Notes: generated by a model from the sequence alone, not told the origin. Shown: positions 17,572 to 26,594, counted from the first letter of the stretch. The stretch is DNA of 64,000 nt from Candidatus Sphingomonas colombiensis (GCA_029202845.1 CP119315.1:379501-443500); one strand, 5' to 3'. Translations and numbers: made by a program.

Positions 17572-17889
17572 ATGCCGAAGCTTATCGTCGTGACGCGGGA
17601 TGGGGAAGAGCGCGAGCTGGACGGCGAAGCGGGTCTGTCGGTGATGGAAGTGATCCGCGATGGCGGCATCGATGAAATCCTGGCGCTGTGCGGGGGCTGC
17701 TGCAGCTGCGCCACCTGCCACATCCACGTCGACCCGGAATTTGCTGCCAAACTGCCCGCGCTGAGCGAGGACGAGAACGATCTTCTCGATTCGTCGAGCG
17801 ATCGTGACGAGAATTCGCGCCTGTCGTGCCAGATTCCGTTCACCGCCGAGCTGGACGGGCTGAAGGTACGGATCGCCGAAGAGGACTGA
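17572..17889 (+). CDS. 2Fe-2S ferredoxin (adrenodoxin type)
   Basis: Electron carrier of 105 residues. The cluster ligands fit C-X5-C-X2-C...C: Cys40, Cys46, Cys49 and Cys86, within ALCGGCCSCATCHIHV and LSCQIPF. Two extra Cys residues (43, 44) sit in the loop. The acidic surface helix SEDENDLLDSSSDRDENSR is typical of partners of P450 or hydroxylase systems, though none is adjacent. ATG 17572 (or 17569) is preceded by GGAGAG at 17562-17567. Probably monocistronic. Confidence 0.93.
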   Translation: MPKLIVVTRDGEERELDGEAGLSVMEVIRDGGIDEILALCGGCCSCATCHIHVDPEFAAKLPALSEDENDLLDSSSDRDENSRLSCQIPFTAELDGLKVRIAEED

Positions 17890-18201
17890 CGCCGAAGCGA
17901 AGGCGCGTCGGCGCAGCGACGGCGCCGGTGCGCAAAGCGCATCGCCCGGCGCGGCCGGCGGGTCGCAAAAGCGCCCCCGTCCGATGGCGGCTTTGCCGTC
18001 GTCGCGTGTTGAAAAGCATGAATCCCTCGACCTTGCGGCCGGCTCGCGAGGCTAAGCCTCCCCGGCTGTGCCGTCGTTGCTTACGGGGAGGATGGCTTTT
18101 CAGCCGCGCGCCGACCTTCAGCGAGCATCACAAGGCATCGCCGAACTGCTGCCACCGCCCCCGGCACAAGACCGGGGTGACGGAATAACGCGCCGTTCTG
18201 C
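17890..18201. other. Non-coding gap between ferredoxin and rlmB
   Basis: About 310 bp with no credible gene. A hairpin of CCTCCCCG (18057-18064) and CGGGGAGG (18084-18091), followed by ATGGCTTTT, could terminate the ferredoxin transcript. Nothing else stands out. Confidence 0.5.
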
Positions 18202-18948
18202 CTACCCCCGCGCCGCGACCGCGTAGAGCGCGATCGCCGCCGCGTTCGACACGTTCAGGCTCTCGACCTTGGACGAGATCGGCAGCTTGGCGAGCTGGTC
18301 GCAATGCGCCTCGGTATTCTGGCGCATTCCCTCGCCCTCCGCGCCCAGCACGATCGCGATCCGCTCATTGCCGATCGCCTCGCCAAGCGTCAGGCTGGCG
18401 TGGCCGGTCAGGCCGATGCGCCAGAAGCCGGCTTCGGCGATTTCCTCCAGCGCGCGGGCAAGGTTCACCACCCGCACCCATGGCACGGTTTCCAGCGCGC
18501 CTGAGGCGGATCGCGCCAGCACCCCGGATTCCGGCGGCGCATGGCGATCCTGCGTGACGATGCCCAGCGCATCGAATGCCGCCGCCGAACGCATGATCGC
18601 GCCGACATTATGCGGATCCGTCACCTGATCGAGCACCACCAGCGGGCGTCGATCGCCGCGCCCCTGTTCGAGCAGATCGCCCAGCCAGATTTCCTCCAGC
18701 GGATCGACTTCCGCCACCAGCCCCTGATGCGGCGCGTCGCTGGGCACCATCCGGCCGAGATCGGCGACATCGGCAAAGACGACCGGCAGATCCGACGGCA
18801 GATCGAGCCCCGCCAGCGCCTCGCGCGTGCCCCACATCTTGCGCACGACGCGTTCCGGGTTGGCCAGCGCCGCGATAACGGCGTGACGCCCCCAGAAGCG
18901 CGTACGGCCTCCACTGGGCTTGGAGGGGCGGTGTCCACGACGGGCCAT
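18202..18948 (-). CDS. rlmB: 23S rRNA 2'-O-methyltransferase, RlmB-like (SpoU/TrmH family)
   Basis: SPOUT-class RNA methyltransferase of 248 residues. It opens with a short basic tail, then an L30e-like substrate-binding domain starting at FWGRHAVIAAL. The SPOUT knot follows with its three motifs, DPHNVGAIMRSAAAF, IAIVLGAEGEGM and SLNVSNAAAIALY. By analogy it 2'-O-methylates a guanosine in domain V of 23S rRNA. A tRNA-modifying TrmH role is less likely given the N-terminal domain. Its ATG overlaps the stop of the upstream M28 peptidase gene (TAATG), so the two are translationally coupled. Confidence 0.88.
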   Translation of the reverse strand: MARRGHRPSKPSGGRTRFWGRHAVIAALANPERVVRKMWGTREALAGLDLPSDLPVVFADVADLGRMVPSDAPHQGLVAEVDPLEEIWLGDLLEQGRGDRRPLVVLDQVTDPHNVGAIMRSAAAFDALGIVTQDRHAPPESGVLARSASGALETVPWVRVVNLARALEEIAEAGFWRIGLTGHASLTLGEAIGNERIAIVLGAEGEGMRQNTEAHCDQLAKLPISSKVESLNVSNAAAIALYAVAARG

Positions 18949-20549
18949 TAATTGTTATCCGGATAAGCAAAGGGATCAGTCACCGCCGGCTTGGTCGGCA
19001 GCGGCGGCCGGGGCAAGGGCTTTTCGGCATTGGCCGCATTCAGCAGAAAGGCGGCGAGGATCGTCGATCCCTGCCGCATATCCTCCGCCTTAAGGTGATC
19101 GAAGGTGTCGGCCGACGAATGATGCGTGCGGGTCTCGTAATCGAGCGGGTCTTGAATGAACTGGAAGCCCGGCGCGCCGACCGCCTGCATGAAGACGTGA
19201 TCGGTCCCTTCGGTCGGCGCGACCGCCACCTGCGTCATCCCCATCGAGCGGAACGGCGCCATCCATTCGGCGAAGATCCTGGCCGCCGCCGGATTGTTCT
19301 CCGCATAGATGCCACGCAGCTTGCCCGAGCCGTTATCGATGTTGAAATAGCCCGCGAGCGCATCATAGCCGGGCTGCTTGTTGATCGGCCAGCGCTTCGG
19401 CCATTCGAAATAGCGCCGCTCGCCGGTCAGCGGCGGATCATTCGGGCCGCCGCGCGTCGCGAGATTCTTCTCCACCCACGCAAGGCTGCCGAGCAGCGCC
19501 TGCTCCTCGCCGGTCCACAGCGCGAAGCGAATCGTCCGCTTCGGTCGCACGCCGAGCGCAGAGAGGATGCGCGCCGCCTCCATGATCATCGCCGAGCCGG
19601 CGCCATTGTCGGTCGCGCCGTCGCCCGCCACCCAGCTATCGAGATGCGCGCCGGCCATGACATAGCCCGCCTTGGGATCGGTGCCGGGGATTTCCGCGAA
19701 AATGTTGTACGCGTTGACGTCGCTGTCGTCATAATGCGTCGCGCTCATGATCTCGAGCGTGGGCGCTTCGCCGATCTTCGCCAGCCGCGCGAGCCGGCGA
19801 TAATCCTCCGCCGCGATCTGCACGCCGGGCAACGCGGGCGATTTCCCGGCCTCGAACATATAGCCTTCGCCGTGCAGCAGCATGCCGTCGCGATAGGAGA
19901 TCGTGGCATAGGCCAGCGCGCCCTCCTGCTTCAGGAAAGCGTCGCGCTGCTTCTCGAAATCCGCGCGTTCCAGCGTGCGCTTGTCGGCATCGGGATCGTA
20001 TTTCGGCTGTTCGAACTCATCGAGCTTCGCCAGTTCCTCGCCGGTGTAGCGATGGAAAGGCGCCTTACCGCTCTCCGATCCGGTGCCCGGCTGTGAGACC
20101 AGCACGATCTTGCCGGCGAGCTTGCCCTTATATTGCGCGAAATCCCGTTCACGCTTCATCGGCGCGACGAAGATCGGCGCGCTGATCGTGCCTTGCGTCG
20201 GCGGAGTCCAGGCGATCGGGATCGCGGTGAGCTGGATCGGGCGCGGCGTGATCATCCGCACGCTCGATTTCTCGATCCACCAGCCGCGACCGAACGGATA
20301 GCCTTCCTTATGGACGTTCTTCAGCCCCCATTCGCGATATTTCGCCTGGGTCCATTCCTCTGCCTTGCGGATCGCGGGTGAATTGGTGAGGCGCGGGCCG
20401 ATCACGTCGCTCAGATGCTGCGCGGTGAGCATCACCTGCGAATGGCTCATGCCCTCATCGATGATTCGCGCGGTCGCCGCCTGATCCTGTCCGAGAGCCT
20501 GATACGGCACGGCGATGACCGCCGCCGCCGCGAGCAATAGATGCCGCAT
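18948..20549 (-). CDS. M28 family zinc metallopeptidase, secreted
   Basis: Exported aminopeptidase/carboxypeptidase Q-like enzyme of 533 residues with a signal peptide (LLLAAAAVIAVPYQALG). After a PA-like insert comes the M28 catalytic core with zinc ligands in order: AGAHLDSWVAGDGATDNG (His, Asp), WTGEEQALLGS (Glu pair), a mid-domain Asp, and the late His in YETRTHHSSADTFDHL. It should cleave peptides in the periplasm or outside. It shares an operon with rlmB through a one-base overlap, an unusual functional pairing. Length is normal for this branch. Confidence 0.9.
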   Translation of the reverse strand: MRHLLLAAAAVIAVPYQALGQDQAATARIIDEGMSHSQVMLTAQHLSDVIGPRLTNSPAIRKAEEWTQAKYREWGLKNVHKEGYPFGRGWWIEKSSVRMITPRPIQLTAIPIAWTPPTQGTISAPIFVAPMKRERDFAQYKGKLAGKIVLVSQPGTGSESGKAPFHRYTGEELAKLDEFEQPKYDPDADKRTLERADFEKQRDAFLKQEGALAYATISYRDGMLLHGEGYMFEAGKSPALPGVQIAAEDYRRLARLAKIGEAPTLEIMSATHYDDSDVNAYNIFAEIPGTDPKAGYVMAGAHLDSWVAGDGATDNGAGSAMIMEAARILSALGVRPKRTIRFALWTGEEQALLGSLAWVEKNLATRGGPNDPPLTGERRYFEWPKRWPINKQPGYDALAGYFNIDNGSGKLRGIYAENNPAAARIFAEWMAPFRSMGMTQVAVAPTEGTDHVFMQAVGAPGFQFIQDPLDYETRTHHSSADTFDHLKAEDMRQGSTILAAFLLNAANAEKPLPRPPLPTKPAVTDPFAYPDNN

Positions 20550-20683
20550 GTGCCTGTGCCTTCCCTGTGGGCGTTATTTTGTTGCGCGATGCTATGCAGC
20601 GGGTCCGCGATGAACACCAGTGCGTTGACACGGCCTCTTCGCTTCGGCATTGGGCGCCCTCGCTTTGACGAAGCGGCCCCGAT

Positions 20684-20769
20684 GGAAGGGTGGCCGAGTG
20701 GTTAAAGGCAGCAGACTGTAAATCTGCCCACGCAAGTGTACACTGGTTCGAATCCAGTCCCTTCCACCA
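20684..20769 (+). tRNA. tRNA-Tyr (GTA)
   Basis: The acceptor stem GGAAGGG (20684-20690) pairs with CCCTTCC (20759-20765); discriminator A and encoded CCA follow at 20766-20769. The anticodon stem GCAGA/TCTGC closes the loop CTGTAAA with anticodon GTA at 20718-20720. A long variable arm marks a class II tRNA, as expected for bacterial tRNA-Tyr, and the T arm contains GGTTCGAATCC. Confidence 0.97.
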
Positions 20770-20860
20770 TCCGCTCGTCGAAGCGGCTCCCCGACAGAAA
20801 CGGCGACAACGCCTAGATCGCCTCTGGCGCGGAGCCGCCGGGCGCTGTCGACCACAACGA

Positions 20861-20956
20861 GCCATTCCCGCACCCTTTCGCGGATCCCGACAGCCGCCTT
20901 GCAGCTTGGCTCTCGCTGAACATGGCGCCCGCGAACGCTGCATGTCTTGGGCTGGG
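20861..20956 (+). repeat. Imperfect direct repeat, left copy, flanking the S41-MarR cassette
   Basis: Aligns without gaps to 22987-23082 with about 68 of 96 positions identical by hand count. The best block is GCGGATCCCGACAGCCG, and the copies end with a shared TGGGCTGGG. Confidence 0.6.
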
Positions 20957-21036
20957 GGTCTGCGTCGGCCATTTCCATGGCTTGGCCCAGTTTGGCGTGA
21001 ACACCTCGGAAAATATGATCCTGACCGCGAGGGCGA

Positions 21037-21083
21037 TTGACGTGGCCATCAATGCAATATATTGCGCAATATATTGCATTGAT
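21037..21083 (+). promoter_or_regulatory. 36-bp perfect palindrome, candidate MarR operator and promoter
   Basis: Positions 21048-21065 (ATCAATGCAATATATTGC) are the exact inverse complement of 21066-21083. Within it two copies of the 12-bp palindrome GCAATATATTGC lie back to back. A TTGACG at 21037-21042 is a candidate -35 element, with TATATT or TATTGC inside the palindrome as -10. The S41 gene starts 10 bp after the palindrome, so a bound repressor would block transcription. The MarR gene in the same operon is the obvious candidate regulator. Confidence 0.75.
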
Positions 21084-21093
21084 AGGAGTGGCG

Positions 21094-22386
21094 ATGTTTT
21101 CTCGGGCTTTCATATCCGTGCTGGCGCTCGCTGCTCTGGCTCCAGAAACGGTCTTCGCGCAGGCGCTGGATCAAAAGGCGCAGCGAGAAGTCGTTTCTGA
21201 CCTCAAGGTGGCGCTGCGGCAGAACTATGTTTTTCCCGAGCGTATCCCTGCCATATCTGCTGAGTTGGACAGGCGGGTCCAATCGGGGTCGATCGACGCC
21301 GCGCCGTTCGCTGCCGCTCTCGCCCAAGGGATGGTCAAGGCGAGCAAGGATCTGCATTTCTCGGTGGCTTTCGATCCTGCCGGCGTCGCCGCTGATCGCC
21401 GCGCGAAAGCAGGCGGCGAGGCAACCACCCAAGCACAGCGCGACAGCGAGCGAGCAGCCAACTTCGGCTTTCGCGACGCTCGCCGGTTGGACGGGGGGCT
21501 GGCCTACATCCGGTTCGACTTCTTCGCCGACCCGCAATATGCGCTGGAAACAGCGGCAGGTGCCATGCGATTTGCCGAAGGTGCCAAGGGACTCATCTTC
21601 GACCTTCGCTACAACAACGGCGGCGTCCTGGAGATGGCGCAGTTCCTGATGAGCTACCTCTACCCGGCGGGTAAGGAGCAGGAGTTCTTCGACTATAATT
21701 ACAATGACAAAGGGATTCGCGTGGCGCGCGGCCAATGGAGTCTGGCAGCCGTGCCCGGTCAACGTTCGGCGGATATTCCAGTCGTGGTTCTGACCGGATC
21801 GACATCCTTTTCTTCCGCGGAATGGATGGCGTTTTCGCTGCAGCGGCTCGGTCGTGCAACCGTGATCGGCGAACGGACCGCCGGCGGCGCGCATCCGGTC
21901 ACCCGCGTGCCGATCGACGATCGCTTCATGCTGCAGGTGCCGGTCGGACAGATCCGGGATCCGGTTCACCGGCAGGATTTCGAGGGCGTCGGCGTGACCC
22001 CTGATCTCGCCGTGCCGGCGTCAGGCGCCTTGCTGGCGGCGCAGAAGTTCCTGCTGCAGAGCCGGGCACAAGCAGGCGACGCGGACGCCAAATGGGCTCT
22101 GGTTCCGATAGAATTCGCGATCGCTGGCCAGGTCCCAAGCACGGCGGACCTGGATGATGCGGTCGGAGTCTATGAAGGACGGACCCTCGTTCGTACCTCA
22201 ACCGGCATCGCCTATCACTGGCGCGATCGCTTCGTGCTCGCGCTTGTTCCGATCGGGAAGGATCTGTTTGCGGTCCAGGGAACGGATGATTACCGGTTCC
22301 GACTGGCGCGCGTGAATGGCGTTGTCACCGGCCTGGAGCGTGTGGAGAAGTCTGGCGAGACGGAAACCTATCGGCGCCTGAATTGA
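21094..22386 (+). CDS. S41 family peptidase, secreted
   Basis: Periplasmic or surface C-terminal-processing-type serine protease of 430 residues. ATG 21094 has GGAG 7-10 nt upstream and yields a signal peptide (AFISVLALAALAPETVFA). A helical N-terminal domain (about 25-100) leads to the S41 core. LIFDLRYNNGGVLEMAQF is the strand before the active site, and the nucleophile lies in VVLTGSTSFSSAEWMAF, followed by GERTAGGAHPV. The C-terminal 100 residues are beta-rich. No PDZ domain is obvious, placing it in the interphotoreceptor-retinoid-binding-like branch. It is followed after 15 bp by a MarR gene. Confidence 0.88.
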   Translation: MFSRAFISVLALAALAPETVFAQALDQKAQREVVSDLKVALRQNYVFPERIPAISAELDRRVQSGSIDAAPFAAALAQGMVKASKDLHFSVAFDPAGVAADRRAKAGGEATTQAQRDSERAANFGFRDARRLDGGLAYIRFDFFADPQYALETAAGAMRFAEGAKGLIFDLRYNNGGVLEMAQFLMSYLYPAGKEQEFFDYNYNDKGIRVARGQWSLAAVPGQRSADIPVVVLTGSTSFSSAEWMAFSLQRLGRATVIGERTAGGAHPVTRVPIDDRFMLQVPVGQIRDPVHRQDFEGVGVTPDLAVPASGALLAAQKFLLQSRAQAGDADAKWALVPIEFAIAGQVPSTADLDDAVGVYEGRTLVRTSTGIAYHWRDRFVLALVPIGKDLFAVQGTDDYRFRLARVNGVVTGLERVEKSGETETYRRLN

Positions 22387-22401
22387 GGAGCTGCTAGACG
22401 A

Positions 22402-22857
22402 ATGATTGAGCTGAACCGCACCTTTCTGGGGCGCCTGAGCGAGCAGTTGAGCGAACTGATCGAGCAACAGTCGGCCGAGGTCTTCAAGCGTGCAGGCCTG
22501 ATCATTCCGGTCAAATCTTCGTCCCTGTTGGGTGCGATCGCGACACTCGGTCCGGTCTCGGTCGCGGATCTGGTGCGGGCGCTTGGCCGCTCGCATCAGC
22601 TTATTCAACAAAAGATCCCGAAGCTGGTGACTCTCGGCCTGGTCACGCGTCATCCCGACCCCGACGATCAACGCATCATCCTGATCGAGATGACGGACAA
22701 GGGACGCGAGCAATTGGCGTTGCTCGATAGTCTGGATGCGGAGTTTGAACGCGCCTACGCCGAGATGGAGGAGGACGCCGGCCCGGTGTTCGACACGATA
22801 AATCGCGCGATCGTTTCTCTCAGGTCTCGTCCATTGATCGAACGCATAATCATCTGA
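22402..22857 (+). CDS. MarR family transcriptional regulator
   Basis: A 151-residue winged-helix regulator. N-terminal dimerisation helices (1-40) precede the HTH (GPVSVADLVRALGRSHQLIQQ, shown in part) and the wing VTRHPDPDDQRIILIEMTDKG, the standard MarR DPDD-R wing. The gene lies 15 bp after the S41 peptidase gene and is surely co-transcribed. Its probable operator is the double palindrome before that gene, which implies autoregulated control of the protease. The ligand is unknown; no efflux pump or catabolic gene is nearby, unlike most MarR loci. Confidence 0.9.
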   Translation: MIELNRTFLGRLSEQLSELIEQQSAEVFKRAGLIIPVKSSSLLGAIATLGPVSVADLVRALGRSHQLIQQKIPKLVTLGLVTRHPDPDDQRIILIEMTDKGREQLALLDSLDAEFERAYAEMEEDAGPVFDTINRAIVSLRSRPLIERIII

Positions 22858-22986
22858 AGTGTGTTTCGGCCTGCAACGTTCAACGCCGATCTGGGGTTAA
22901 GATCCCGCGCCGGTTCACAATTCCGCGGCGTTAGCCGGGCGCGCGGATCAAACATCGAGTGGTCGTCAGTAGTGGACCCACTTCAC

Positions 22987-23082
22987 GTCGTTCCGTCACC
23001 CTTCTGCGGATCCCGACAGCCGTCCGGCAGCTTCACTCTTGTCCGCCATAGCACCCGCGCGTGTCCGGTGTCCTGGGCTGGG
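22987..23082 (+). repeat. Imperfect direct repeat, right copy, flanking the S41-MarR cassette
   Basis: Ungapped partner of 20861-20956 in the same orientation, about 70% identical. Together the copies bracket the protease-regulator cassette. Confidence 0.6.
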
Positions 23083-23085
23083 TGG

Positions 23086-23541
23086 TTAGTTGCCATTCCG
23101 CCTTAGGATGTCAGGTTGATGTTTCATCATCAGCATCAACATCAAAGTCGATAGTGCGAAGCCGATGAAAGCGATCAGCGCAAATTGCCGACCTCGAATT
23201 CCTGTAAAGATGAAGGCCAACATTTCCAGAGCAATTAGCCGATTGATGATAAGCAACCGGAGATCGCCGTAGCTGCGGGAAAAGAAGCGCTCATGCCACG
23301 ACATGTTGCGCCATCGCCCCTTGGACCGCTGATTAAAGGCGTCAACTGCTTGACGTGTTGCTCCATCAAAGAGTGTGACCAAGAACATAACCGCTGCCAA
23401 AACAACTAACAACGCTGTGAACGGCAAAGTGAGGGGCGCAAATGTCAGCGGCGCAATCGCGATCAGCCCAGCGACAACGGCTGCCATCCAAGACCCGAGC
23501 AAGGCAGGCCAGAAGAACGAATCTGTTGAACGGGAGATCAT
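23086..23541 (-). CDS. Hypothetical four-helix inner-membrane protein
   Basis: A 151-residue hydrophobic protein. Predicted membrane segments are about 10-30, 37-57, 103-120 and 123-140, with a basic cytoplasmic loop (QRSKGRWRNMSWHERFFSR) between the second and third. No family was recognised. It is transcribed toward the MarR gene and starts at the edge of a region with little other coding potential. The regular hydrophobicity pattern supports a real gene, but the function is unknown. Confidence 0.55.
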   Translation of the reverse strand: MISRSTDSFFWPALLGSWMAAVVAGLIAIAPLTFAPLTLPFTALLVVLAAVMFLVTLFDGATRQAVDAFNQRSKGRWRNMSWHERFFSRSYGDLRLLIINRLIALEMLAFIFTGIRGRQFALIAFIGFALSTLMLMLMMKHQPDILRRNGN

Positions 23542-23608
23542 AGCGGGCAGATTAGCGTTGCGGTCGTCAATTGCCCAGAAACGTCAGCAATTGGGGCGGG
23601 AGGAGATG

Positions 23609-23725
23609 TCACACATCAGAAGCCAGCCACGCGAACAACACGTAACCTCCGGCGAGCAGGATGAAGATCGCTACAGCCAAAATGATGCCGCACGAGGTGG
23701 TCGGGCGTCCGGGGCGATTAGTCAT
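23609..23725 (-). CDS. Possible small single-helix membrane protein
   Basis: A 38-residue frame from ATG 23725. A short polar, basic N-terminus (MTNRPGRPTTS) is followed by one strongly hydrophobic helix (IILAVAIFILLAGGYVLFAWLA). The frame extends upstream, with another ATG at 23776, and no ribosome site is obvious at either. Such one-helix proteins are often missed by annotation. Existence is uncertain. Confidence 0.35.
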   Translation of the reverse strand: MTNRPGRPTTSCGIILAVAIFILLAGGYVLFAWLASDV

Positions 23726-23963
23726 ACGAGCAAGCTGACTCAACGACCGCTCTCGGGCAAGCGCGCTCAGGCTCATAGCGGCTGGAACGGGGCGCCAGCT
23801 GACACTGCCGTGCCCCGTCGGAAAATGACGGCTATCCAGAGTTGGCTGCCCTAAGCCCGCCATTCCGCAATCGGCCCACCGCCGGTCCTCTTTGCCGCGT
23901 TATGGGTAGCGGGGGTTATCATCTGCTCTAACTGATTTCCGCTATGGCCAGGAGGAACGGCAA

Positions 23964-24725
23964 ATGTATTGTCGTGTCGCGGCAGACGGGTCGCGCTCTC
24001 CATCCGGCGGACCTGAACATTTGATCGATCCTGCGCCAGACATTGACGAGCCGATGCTTCCCGCGCCGCTCCTGCTGGTCGAGGATCAGGCGATGATGCA
24101 CATCCGGCTGCGGTGCATTCTCGAAGAGATGGGGTATTGCCGGGATGCGCTGTCCTTTGCGACGACGATCGCCGAGGCAAGGCGATTGATCGACGAACAG
24201 CCTTTCGCAATGGCGTTCATCGATGTGGGGCTGCCCGATGGCAATGGCATCGATCTGATCGAATTTCTGCACGGTCGCGATCCGGCGCTTCCGATCCTCG
24301 TGATATCGGCCTGGAGCGAAGAGCATATTATCATGCGGGCGCTTCGTTCGGGCGCCACAGGCTATCTGCTGAAAGAGCGCGACGATATCGAGATCAAGCT
24401 GTCGATACGCAGCATCCTGCGCGGCGGTGCACCCATCGATCCCTTCGTCGCCCGGCATATCCTGTCGACCTTCAGTTCGTCGGCAGCAGCGGCCGTGGGG
24501 CCCGGCGGTGCATCGGCGAGTGCGTCGCAATCGGTGCTGACACCGCGCGAGGTCGAGATATTAAACCTCGTCAGCAAGGGGCTGACCAACAAGGAAATCG
24601 CCGGGATCGTTTCGCTTTCGCGCTTCACGGTCGAATGCCATGTCCGGAATATCTACAAAAAACTGGCGGTCCGATCCCGCACCGAGGCGATTTTCGAGGC
24701 GCGCGTGCGTGGTTTCCTGCCTTAG
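23964..24725 (+). CDS. NarL/LuxR-type response regulator
   Basis: DNA-binding response regulator of 253 residues, partner of the kinase whose frame overlaps its end. An unusual 30-residue Ser/Pro-rich leader precedes the receiver domain (LLLVEDQAMM, phosphoacceptor Asp87 in AFIDVGLPDG). A Ser/Ala linker leads to a C-terminal LuxR HTH (LTPREVEILNLVSKGLTNKEIA, shown in part) at about 195-250. AGGAGG about 10 nt before ATG 23964 supports the long start. The nearby trimeric autotransporter gene is a plausible target, by position only. Confidence 0.9.
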   Translation: MYCRVAADGSRSPSGGPEHLIDPAPDIDEPMLPAPLLLVEDQAMMHIRLRCILEEMGYCRDALSFATTIAEARRLIDEQPFAMAFIDVGLPDGNGIDLIEFLHGRDPALPILVISAWSEEHIIMRALRSGATGYLLKERDDIEIKLSIRSILRGGAPIDPFVARHILSTFSSSAAAAVGPGGASASASQSVLTPREVEILNLVSKGLTNKEIAGIVSLSRFTVECHVRNIYKKLAVRSRTEAIFEARVRGFLP

Positions 24726-26563
24726 GTGGCTCGTCTGCCTGGTCCTTGCGCTCGCGACGGCCGACGGGGCCGCCGCGAAGGATCGGCCCTTTGCTTTCCG
24801 GACGATCGAGGCGGCGCGTTCCGGCTGGAATGCGGCGACGCCGCCGACTTCGGGATGGGAGCGCGTCGCGCTGCCCGATGACTGGTCGCGGCGCTGGCCC
24901 GGCTTCGACGGCGTCGTCTGGTACCGGCTGACATGGCGACAGGAGGATGCGTCGCGCCCCGTGGCGCTGATGATCGATTACTGGACGCTCGCCGGAGCGG
25001 CCTATCTCAATGGGCAACTGCTCGAGCGCGACCCCCAGCTTGTCGAACCGCTCTCGCGGTCGTGGAATGCGCCGCGGCGATGGCAACTCTCGCCGCCGAT
25101 GCTGCGCGAGGGGGCTAATGTCCTGCTCGTGCGGGTGTCGGGCCATGCCGTCTATCAACCAGGCCTCGGTCCGGCGACGCTTGGCGATCCGGCGCTAATA
25201 TCCGCCCGTTACGACGCTGCGCAGATTGTGCGGCGGGCGCTGCCGACCTTCAACCTCGGCATCACGGTCGCGTTGGCGTCCTTCTTCCTTGCGATCTGGC
25301 TGATGCGGCGGCGCGAGACAGCCTATGGCTGGTACAGCATGGCGACCTTTGCTTGGGCGGGTTATTCGCTGAATCTCGTCGCGCGAAGTCCGTGGCCGTT
25401 CGCGACGAGCGACGGATGGGCGCGGACGACGATCATCTTCCTGCTGCTGTTTGCGGTCAGCCACTGCCTTTTTATTCTTCGCTTCCTCGATCGCCGCTAT
25501 CCGCGCGCAGAGATGCTGTCGTGGGCGGGTTTTGCCGCCGGAGCGGCGCTTCTGATCGCCGTGCCGCACGGCCTGATCGGCGCCACACGGGTGGCAATGT
25601 CGGGCGCGGCCTTTGCGACCTACTTGTGGCGCGGTCCTGTTTTTCTTTGTGCAAACCGTGCGCAGCCGGCGCATCGACCATTGGGTGCTCAACGTCAGCA
25701 ATGCGTTGACGATCGCTGCGGGCGCGCATGACAATCTGACCTTCGCGGGGTTGCTGAACGACAATATTTATTATTCGCCGGTCACCTCGCAGATGCTGAT
25801 CATCTGCGTGGCGACGGTGCTTGGCTGGCGCTTCGTGTCGGCGATGACGCGCGTTGAACGGTTCAATGAGGAACTGGCCGACAAGGTCGAGACGGCAAGG
25901 CGGGAGACGGCCGCCGCGCTCAGACGCCAGCACGAACTCGAACTTGCCGGCAGCCGGATGGCCGAGCGTATCGACCTTGTGCGCAACCTGCACGACGGCA
26001 TGGGGGCCACGCTGGTCAACAATATCGCGGTGCTGGAGCATGGCGAACGTGCGATTCCTGAAGGGCGCTTCCTTTCGATCTTGAGGGAATTGCGCGAGGA
26101 ACTGCGCCTGATCATCGACACCACCACCGGTGCGCAGGGGGCCGACCGGCCGCTGGCGGAATGGATAGCGCCGCTGCGATCACGGCTGACATTGCTGTGC
26201 GAAAACCAGGGCATAAAGTGCCGATGGCGGCTCGATGAAACGGAAAATCACTTGCTGCCCTTTGCACAGAGCCTCGATATCACGCGCGTCGTGCAGGAAG
26301 CGGTGACCAATGCACTCCGACACAGTGGCGCGAACGCGATTGATGTTGCGCTGGAATCGTGCGGCACCGGGCTGACGCTGACCGTTTGCGACAATGGGCG
26401 TGGCTTCGATCCGGCATGCGTGCGTGATCAGGGGCTTGGTCTGCAGAGCATGGCCTCGCGCGCGGCGCGACTTGGCGGATTGCTCGATATCCGGTCCGCG
26501 CGCGATGGTACCGCAATTACCCTCAGAATCGGGGAAGCGCGCCGTGAAAGACTTAACGAATAG
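24709..26563 (+). pseudogene. NarX/NreB-type sensor histidine kinase, frameshifted
   Basis: Two overlapping frames together encode one kinase. Frame A starts at GTG 24709, inside the end of the regulator gene. It has a signal peptide, a beta-rich extracellular sensor region (about 28-165) and the first membrane helices. From about 25630 the frame changes. Frame B continues with further helices, a coiled coil, the H box NLHDGMGATLVNN and the HATPase motifs VVQEAVTNALRHSGAN, CDNGRGFD and GLGLQSM. Reading TGG-CGCG-GTC at 25627-25636 as TGG-CGCGCG-GTC restores YLWRAVLFFF without a break, so loss of one CG dinucleotide explains it. It may be a true inactivating mutation, phase variation or a sequencing error. 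Confidence 0.85.
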
Positions 26564-26574
26564 TTAGGGCCATC

Positions 26575-26594
26575 TACCTGATTTCAGGTATTTT
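26575..26594 (+). terminator. Terminator after the two-component genes
   Basis: TACCTGA (26575-26581) and TCAGGTA (26584-26590) form a compact hairpin followed directly by TTTT. Confidence 0.65.
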
